This document shows, in pieces, positions 58,807 through 64,000 of a stretch of 64,000 bases of DNA. Both the position numbers and the translations under genes were made by a program. Numbering within the stretch: the first letter of the stretch is position 1; the number at the start of each line of letters is the position of its first letter. The DNA lies in NCBI RefSeq assembly GCF_013201935.1, contig NZ_CP053833.1, positions 1,178,001 to 1,242,000 of the forward strand, written 5' to 3'. This stretch comes from Arcobacter cloacae (lineage in GTDB: Bacteria > Campylobacterota > Campylobacteria > Campylobacterales > Arcobacteraceae). The notes below the pieces were generated by a model. The model had not been told where the DNA came from and ran no database searches. It saw nothing but the letters and a program-made list of their open reading frames with translations.

Positions 58807-60781
58807 TGTTTATCTTTTTCTTAAATTCATAAATATTAGGTTCAGAAATTGGTGCTGAAAAATAGTACCCTTGAGAATATGTAGCACCTAATTCTTTGAT
58901 TATATTGAATATTTCTTCATTTTCAACATATTCAGCAATAGTTTTTAGATTTAAATTTTTAGCAAATTCAATAATAGTTTTTGCAATTTTATATGAATTT
59001 TCATTTTTTGCAATATTTTTTATTAAAGATGAATCTATTTTTAAATAATCCACATTCATTTTTAATAAATGCTCAAAATTTGAATAACCACTTCCAAAAT
59101 CATCAATAGCAACTTTACATCCTAAAGTTTTAATTTCATCAATAAACGAAGTTAAAAGATTATAATTTTTAATATTTTCATCTTCTAATATTTCAAATAC
59201 AACTCTGTTTTTTACATTATATTTTTTTAACATCTCTTTTATAAAATCTAAAAAATCACTATTTTCTATATCTTCATAAGAAATATTAACAGAAAATTCA
59301 AAAGGTAGATTTTCAAACTTTTTAAACGATTTCTCTATCACAATTTTTGTAAGTTTTGTATATTGATTTGATTTTTTTGAAATATCTAAGAAGAAAAATG
59401 GTGCTACAACTTTTCCATCTTCATCGATTAATCTTACCAAACACTCATATTTATCAACATTTAAAGTTTCATTATTTACTAAAGGTTGGAAATATACTTC
59501 AATATTATCATTTATAAAAGCAGATTTTAGTTTTTTTGTCCAGAACATATTGTTTTCATACTCTTGAAACTTATCTAATTCATCATAAAAAACTAAATAA
59601 TCTTTATGATCTTTTTTTGCAGTTTGTAATGCAATATCAGCTGTAATTAATTTATTATTTTTATCTGAAAAAGATATTCCAGCACTCATTCTAATATCAA
59701 TTTCATAGTGTTCAAAAGTAAAAACTTTTTTATAAATAGATTCAATGATTTTTTTAATTAATTCTATAAAGTCATCTTTTGAATCAATTGTACTAACAAT
59801 ACAATAGTTATCAGATGGAAATTTATATAGTTTTAAATAGTCGTAATTTTTAATATTATTTGAAAGTAGTTTTGCAACATCTATTAAGATTGAGTCACCA
59901 ACTTTATGACCAAAAAAATCATTTACTTCTTTAAAAGAGTTTATATTTAATAACGCTACAGCTTTTAAATTAATATTATTATTTTGTAAATCTTCTATTA
60001 GTTTTGCACGATTAGGAAATTTTGTTAAATTATCAGTATAAAGTAATTTGTATAATTCATGTTTATGTTCTACTTCATGACTTATATCATTTAAAACTAT
60101 TATACTCGTGTCATTATGCGAAAGATAAATTTTTTGAATTGAAAAAAATCTTTTTTTATTTTGAGCATCTTTTAAACAAACTTTCAAATTTTTATCTTTT
60201 GAATTATTTAATAATTCATTATTTAAATTAGTGATACATCCTTCTTCTTTTTCAAATATATTTTTATGACTTTTATATTTTTCATTTAACTCTTCTGTTG
60301 AATAACAGTTTGTAAGTTCATAAAAATGATCATTCGCAAAAATTATTTGTTCAGTATCAATAGAAAAAATAGGATAATTAATATTATTAATAATTGAGTT
60401 GGAGAACTCTTCTTCTTTTTTTAGTTGTAAATGATTATTTATATTATCGGTGTAATGTTTAATTTTATATATTAATTTATCAAAATCTAAAGGGTTATAT
60501 AAAATATCATATTTTTTAGAATTAGGAATATTTTTTAAATCTGAATTATCATTTATAATAAAAATAGTATAGGGTTCTGTTTTTAAATATTTTTCAATAA
60601 TATTAAAATATTCCATAGAGTCTATATGAACAATTAAAATATCTACAAATTCTATTTGTTCTATTAAATCTTGAAAATGGAAAAATAAAGAAATATTTAC
60701 ATTTTTTATTTTATCTTTAGAATACTCTTTAAAATCATTAAATTTTACAAGATTATCTATGATGTAAACATCATAATGCAT
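58799..60781 (-). CDS. PAS-GGDEF-EAL protein with degenerate GGDEF
   Basis: 660 aa. The N-terminal ~110 residues look like a receiver-like fold without the phospho-Asp pattern; a PAS domain follows (about 125-235), then a GGDEF-like domain whose active loop is KFPSDNYCIV (no GGDEF), and a C-terminal EAL phosphodiesterase: EVYFQPLVNNE, YECLVRLID (EAL variant ECL), FSVNISYED, VAIDDFGSGYSNFEHLLKMNVDYLKIDSSLI, KTIAEYVE. EAL catalytic residues (the E, DDFGSG, K and E) appear present, so it likely degrades c-di-GMP, with the GGDEF-like part as a regulator. It and the cyclase downstream form an opposing pair. Confidence 0.85.
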   Translation of the reverse strand: MHYDVYIIDNLVKFNDFKEYSKDKIKNVNISLFFHFQDLIEQIEFVDILIVHIDSMEYFNIIEKYLKTEPYTIFIINDNSDLKNIPNSKKYDILYNPLDFDKLIYKIKHYTDNINNHLQLKKEEEFSNSIINNINYPIFSIDTEQIIFANDHFYELTNCYSTEELNEKYKSHKNIFEKEEGCITNLNNELLNNSKDKNLKVCLKDAQNKKRFFSIQKIYLSHNDTSIIVLNDISHEVEHKHELYKLLYTDNLTKFPNRAKLIEDLQNNNINLKAVALLNINSFKEVNDFFGHKVGDSILIDVAKLLSNNIKNYDYLKLYKFPSDNYCIVSTIDSKDDFIELIKKIIESIYKKVFTFEHYEIDIRMSAGISFSDKNNKLITADIALQTAKKDHKDYLVFYDELDKFQEYENNMFWTKKLKSAFINDNIEVYFQPLVNNETLNVDKYECLVRLIDEDGKVVAPFFFLDISKKSNQYTKLTKIVIEKSFKKFENLPFEFSVNISYEDIENSDFLDFIKEMLKKYNVKNRVVFEILEDENIKNYNLLTSFIDEIKTLGCKVAIDDFGSGYSNFEHLLKMNVDYLKIDSSLIKNIAKNENSYKIAKTIIEFAKNLNLKTIAEYVENEEIFNIIKELGATYSQGYYFSAPISEPNIYEFKKKINNE

Positions 60782-60876
60782 AACTCCACCTTCTTTTAAA
60801 TTGAACTTAGTTTTACATAAAACTGCTTTAAAAAAACTTTATTTTAAAGAAAATGGATTATTAAGACATAAATTTA

Positions 60877-61602
60877 TTATTTCCCAAATATTTTTATAGC
60901 ATTATTTAAATCTTCTTGAGTATCAATTCCAAAAGATTTAGAGCTAACTTTTACCATAGCAATCTTAAATCCATTATCTATTGCTCTTAATTGTTCTAGT
61001 TTTTCTATATTTTCAAGTTTAGAAGGATTTAATTTACAAAAATTATTTAATGATTTTTTAGTAAAACCATAAATCCCTAAATGACCATTATAGTTTGATG
61101 TTTCATAGTGGTCTCTATGATATGGAATTTTAGCTCTTGAGAAATATATTGCGTTTGAGTGCTCATCTAAAATTACTTTTACATGATTTGGATCATCTGC
61201 TAATTCTGAACTAATCTCTTTAAAACAAGAAGTTATCATAATATCTTCGTTATTTTCTTTTATCTTTTTTACTCTATTTATTACAGCTTGTACAACTTCT
61301 GGCTCTATAAATGGCTCATCTGCTTGAACATTAATGATAATTTCATCTTCACTTAAATTCAAAATATTAACAGCTTCATTTATTCTATCTGTTCCACTAT
61401 TGTGTAAAGTTGAAGTAAGAACAGCATCAAATCCATATTGTGCAGCTAAATCCATAACTTCTTGGCTATCTGTTGCAATTACTACTTTATCTAAACTACT
61501 AACTTGACGAGCAGTTCTAATTACCATTGGTAATCCTAAAATATCAACCATTATTTTATTTGCAAATCTACTTGAATTTAATCTAGCTGGTATAATTATC
61601 AT
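60877..61602 (-). CDS. kdsB: 3-deoxy-manno-octulosonate cytidylyltransferase
   Basis: 241 aa. IIPARLNSSRFANKIM (nucleotide loop), VIATDSQEVMDLA, INVQADEPFIEP, HLGIYGFTKKSL and LENIEKLEQLRAIDNGFKI are KdsB signatures. It activates KDO as CMP-KDO for the LPS inner core. AAAGGA before the ATG. Divergent from polA. Confidence 0.95.
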   Translation of the reverse strand: MIIIPARLNSSRFANKIMVDILGLPMVIRTARQVSSLDKVVIATDSQEVMDLAAQYGFDAVLTSTLHNSGTDRINEAVNILNLSEDEIIINVQADEPFIEPEVVQAVINRVKKIKENNEDIMITSCFKEISSELADDPNHVKVILDEHSNAIYFSRAKIPYHRDHYETSNYNGHLGIYGFTKKSLNNFCKLNPSKLENIEKLEQLRAIDNGFKIAMVKVSSKSFGIDTQEDLNNAIKIFGK

Positions 61603-61657
61603 TTATGTTCCTTTTAAAACTTTATAATTTCCAAAACCTTATTTTTAGTGACATTAT

Positions 61658-61663
61658 TATAAT
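61658..61663 (+). promoter_or_regulatory. -10 box of polA
   Basis: TATAAT, about 35 nt upstream of the polA ATG, so unlike recR this transcript should have a leader with the AGAGAAG ribosome site. Confidence 0.5.
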
Positions 61664-61698
61664 ATAAAAAGACTAAACACAAGCAAAGAGAAGAATTT

Positions 61699-64000
61699 AT
61701 GAAAAAGACAATCACAGTAATAGACACATTTGGATTTTTATTTAGAAGTTATTTTGCACTTCCACCATTACGTTCAAGAGAAGGTTTCCCAACAGGACTT
61801 TTAACAGGTTTTATTAATTTTATATCAAATATTGGAAAAGATTTTCAGACTGATTATATTGTTTTTGCACTTGATGCAAAAGGAAATACTTTTAGAAATG
61901 AGCTTTATGATGGATATAAAGCTCATAGACCTGATGTTCCAGAAGATTTATTAAAACAACTTCCAATTGCAATCTCTTGGATTGAACAAATGGGATTTAA
62001 AACAGCAATTAGAACTGGTTTTGAAGCTGATGATATTGTAGCATCAATTGCCCATGATGCAAAACTAAAAGGTTTAGAAGTTCGAATTGTATCTCATGAT
62101 AAAGATTTATATCAATTAATAGATGATGATACAATTTATTTATTTGACCCAACTAAAAAAGTTATTATAAATGAAGAAAAATGTTTTGAAAAATATGGAG
62201 TTCATCCCTCACAATTTACAGATTATCAATCACTTTTAGGTGATAGTGCTGATAATATTCCTGGAGTTAAAGGAATTGGAGCAAAAACTGCTGAAGCACT
62301 TATAAAAGAGTTTGGAACTTTAGAAAATATCTATGCAAATATTGAAAATATAACTAAAAAAAGAACTAAAGAGTTATTACTTGAAGGTAAAGAGATGGCA
62401 TTTATCTCTAAAAAACTTGTAACTTTATCAAAAGATTGCCATGTGATTGATAATCTTGAAGAGTTTGTTTTACCCCTTGAAAATCCTATATTGAAAATTA
62501 GTGATATATTAAACAAATATGATATGCATAAAATCTTAGAAAAAGTAAGTAAAAATGGAATGTCCTATAAAACAGAAATTCCAAGAGAAATAGAAAAAAA
62601 AGATGACAAATTAGAATATATTTTACTTGATAATGAACATAGTTTATCATTAGTTATAAATACAATTCCAAGAGATTCTATTATCTCTTTTGACACAGAA
62701 ACTACTGATATTGATGTAACAAAAGCTAAAATAGTTGGATTTTCTTTTGCCTATGAAGAAAATAAAGCCTATTACGTTCCAATTGCACATTCATATCTAG
62801 GAGTTGGAAATCAAATATCAATGGAAGCGGCACGTCAAGCTATTGTTCAATTAAATAGATTTAAATTAGTATTACAAAATTTTAAATATGATTATCAAAT
62901 AATAAAATATAATTTTGATATTGAATTAAAACTTTATGCAGATACTATGATTTTATCTTGGCTTTTAAACACAAATGAAAAAGTAGGGCTTGATTATCAA
63001 ATTGATAAACATTTTAGGCATAAAATGATTAGTTTTTCAGATGTTGTAAAAAAAGGTGAAAATTTCTCAAATGTAGAAATATCAAAAGCTTGTGAATATG
63101 CTGCTGAAGATGCTTTAATGACTTTGAAATTATTTCAAAAACAATTAGAAATATTTAAAGAAAAAAATGAAGAAGAGATTTTGAAACTTGCGTTTGATGT
63201 GGAATTTGAGTTTATTTATGTATTAGCAGAAATGGAAAATAATGGAATAAAAATTGATGTAAATCTTTTGAAAGAGTATAAAGAAAAAAGCAATAAATAT
63301 ATTAGTGAATTAACTTCACAAATTCATCAAGTAAGTGGAGTTGAGTTTAATATCAATTCAACAAAACAATTAGGTGTAGTTTTATTTGAAACTTTAGGTC
63401 TAGCAACATCTAAAAAAACAAAAACAGGTTATAGTACAGATGAAGCTGTTTTAAGTGGTCTTGTTGATGAACATCCTGTAATTCCTTTACTTTTAAAATA
63501 TAGAGAAGCTTATAAATTACAATCAACTTATATAGAACCATTGTTAGAACTTGGATTAAAAAATAGTGATAATCGAGTTCATACTTCATTTTTACATACA
63601 GGAACAGCAACAGGAAGATTAAGTTCAAAAAACCCAAATTTACAAAATATTCCAGTTGGAAGTGATTCAATATTACAAATAAGACAAGCCTTTATTCCAA
63701 AAGAAGGATATAAGCTAGTTGGAGTTGATTATTCTCAAATAGAGCTAAGATTATTGGCTCATTTTAGTTGTGATGATGCTTTAGTAGAAGCATTTGAAAA
63801 TAATTTAGATATTCATTACCAAACTGCTGTTAAAATTTTTGGAGCAGAATTAGCAAAAGAAAAAAGAAATATTGCAAAATCAATAAATTTTGGATTATTG
63901 TATGGAATGGGAAGTAAAAAATTAGGAGATACTTTAGGAATTCCATCAAAAGAGGCTAAACTTTATATTGATTCATATTTTGAAGCATTTAAAAGTGTAA
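61699..64000 (+). CDS. polA: DNA polymerase I, 5' part (cut by window end)
   Basis: Open from ATG at 61699 to the last base (about 767 codons). The N-terminal 5'-3' exonuclease/flap region (VIDTFGFLFRSYFALPPLRS, FEADDIVASIA, SHDKDLYQLI, GDSADNIPGVKGIGAKTA) is followed by a 3'-5' exonuclease domain that still carries SFDTETTDID (Exo I) and YAAEDALMTLK (Exo III), then the polymerase domain (GRLSSKNPNLQNIPV, VDYSQIELRLLAHF). The C-terminal motif lies beyond the window. Proofreading residues appear retained. Confidence 0.94.
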   Translation, partial: MKKTITVIDTFGFLFRSYFALPPLRSREGFPTGLLTGFINFISNIGKDFQTDYIVFALDAKGNTFRNELYDGYKAHRPDVPEDLLKQLPIAISWIEQMGFKTAIRTGFEADDIVASIAHDAKLKGLEVRIVSHDKDLYQLIDDDTIYLFDPTKKVIINEEKCFEKYGVHPSQFTDYQSLLGDSADNIPGVKGIGAKTAEALIKEFGTLENIYANIENITKKRTKELLLEGKEMAFISKKLVTLSKDCHVIDNLEEFVLPLENPILKISDILNKYDMHKILEKVSKNGMSYKTEIPREIEKKDDKLEYILLDNEHSLSLVINTIPRDSIISFDTETTDIDVTKAKIVGFSFAYEENKAYYVPIAHSYLGVGNQISMEAARQAIVQLNRFKLVLQNFKYDYQIIKYNFDIELKLYADTMILSWLLNTNEKVGLDYQIDKHFRHKMISFSDVVKKGENFSNVEISKACEYAAEDALMTLKLFQKQLEIFKEKNEEEILKLAFDVEFEFIYVLAEMENNGIKIDVNLLKEYKEKSNKYISELTSQIHQVSGVEFNINSTKQLGVVLFETLGLATSKKTKTGYSTDEAVLSGLVDEHPVIPLLLKYREAYKLQSTYIEPLLELGLKNSDNRVHTSFLHTGTATGRLSSKNPNLQNIPVGSDSILQIRQAFIPKEGYKLVGVDYSQIELRLLAHFSCDDALVEAFENNLDIHYQTAVKIFGAELAKEKRNIAKSINFGLLYGMGSKKLGDTLGIPSKEAKLYIDSYFEAFKSV

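Overview
The window is AT-rich chromosomal DNA of a Campylobacterota bacterium. An Arcobacter/Aliarcobacter-type genome is the best guess, from the CcsBA cytochrome c synthase, CmoB, dimeric dUTPase, PepD and DnaJ sequences, the dense c-di-GMP and histidine-kinase content, and the spacing of genes. The species call is inference. No rRNA, tRNA or CRISPR array was recognised.

Region 1 (1-22162) is a genomic island. It opens with the C-terminus of a tyrosine recombinase. A split HipA toxin-antitoxin operon (hipB-hipS-hipT) follows, then a Fic remnant, two overlapping micro-ORFs for single-span membrane peptides, a small XRE regulator facing a YbjQ-like gene across repeated operator-like boxes, and a short tyrosine recombinase. 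The main content is a nine-gene phosphorothioation-type defence cluster at 5052-22162. It has an SspB-SspC-SspD-like DNA sulfur modification module (DUF4007 protein, large P-loop ATPase, PAPS-reductase-like sulfurtransferase), then a three-gene set (unknown 543-aa protein, AAA+ ATPase, PIN-like nuclease), then a DptF-DptG-DptH-like restriction module with its own promoter region. No cysteine desulfurase (SspA/DndA) is encoded here, so sulfur would have to come from a desulfurase elsewhere.

Region 2 (22472-30170) is core genome on the minus strand: pepD, a two-component system whose kinase senses through two periplasmic solute-binding domains, and ccsBA.

Region 3 (about 30210-38097) is a second, smaller mobile element between ccsBA and cmoB. 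It carries an OLD-like ATPase/TOPRIM protein with an unusual 12-13-residue repeat tract, a divergent unknown gene, a small protein, a Rep_trans-type rolling-circle initiator that appears split by an in-frame stop, several strong hairpins, an excisionase-like protein and an integrase. An 11-bp sequence occurs at both edges.

Region 4 (38184-64000) is core genome: cmoB, two degenerate GGDEF paralogues, a metallo-beta-lactamase-fold hydrolase, a ferritin-like protein, trpB, dnaJ, recR, a histidine kinase, an HTH-dUTPase fusion, a gamma-carbonic-anhydrase-like protein, argG, a TonB receptor plus YfiR-GGDEF pair, an S4 protein, trpD, tsaE, lptB, two more c-di-GMP proteins, kdsB, and polA running off the right edge. 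Convergent gene pairs are mostly separated by clear hairpin terminators. Several genes have a TATAAT box only 6-7 nt before the start codon, which suggests leaderless transcripts.
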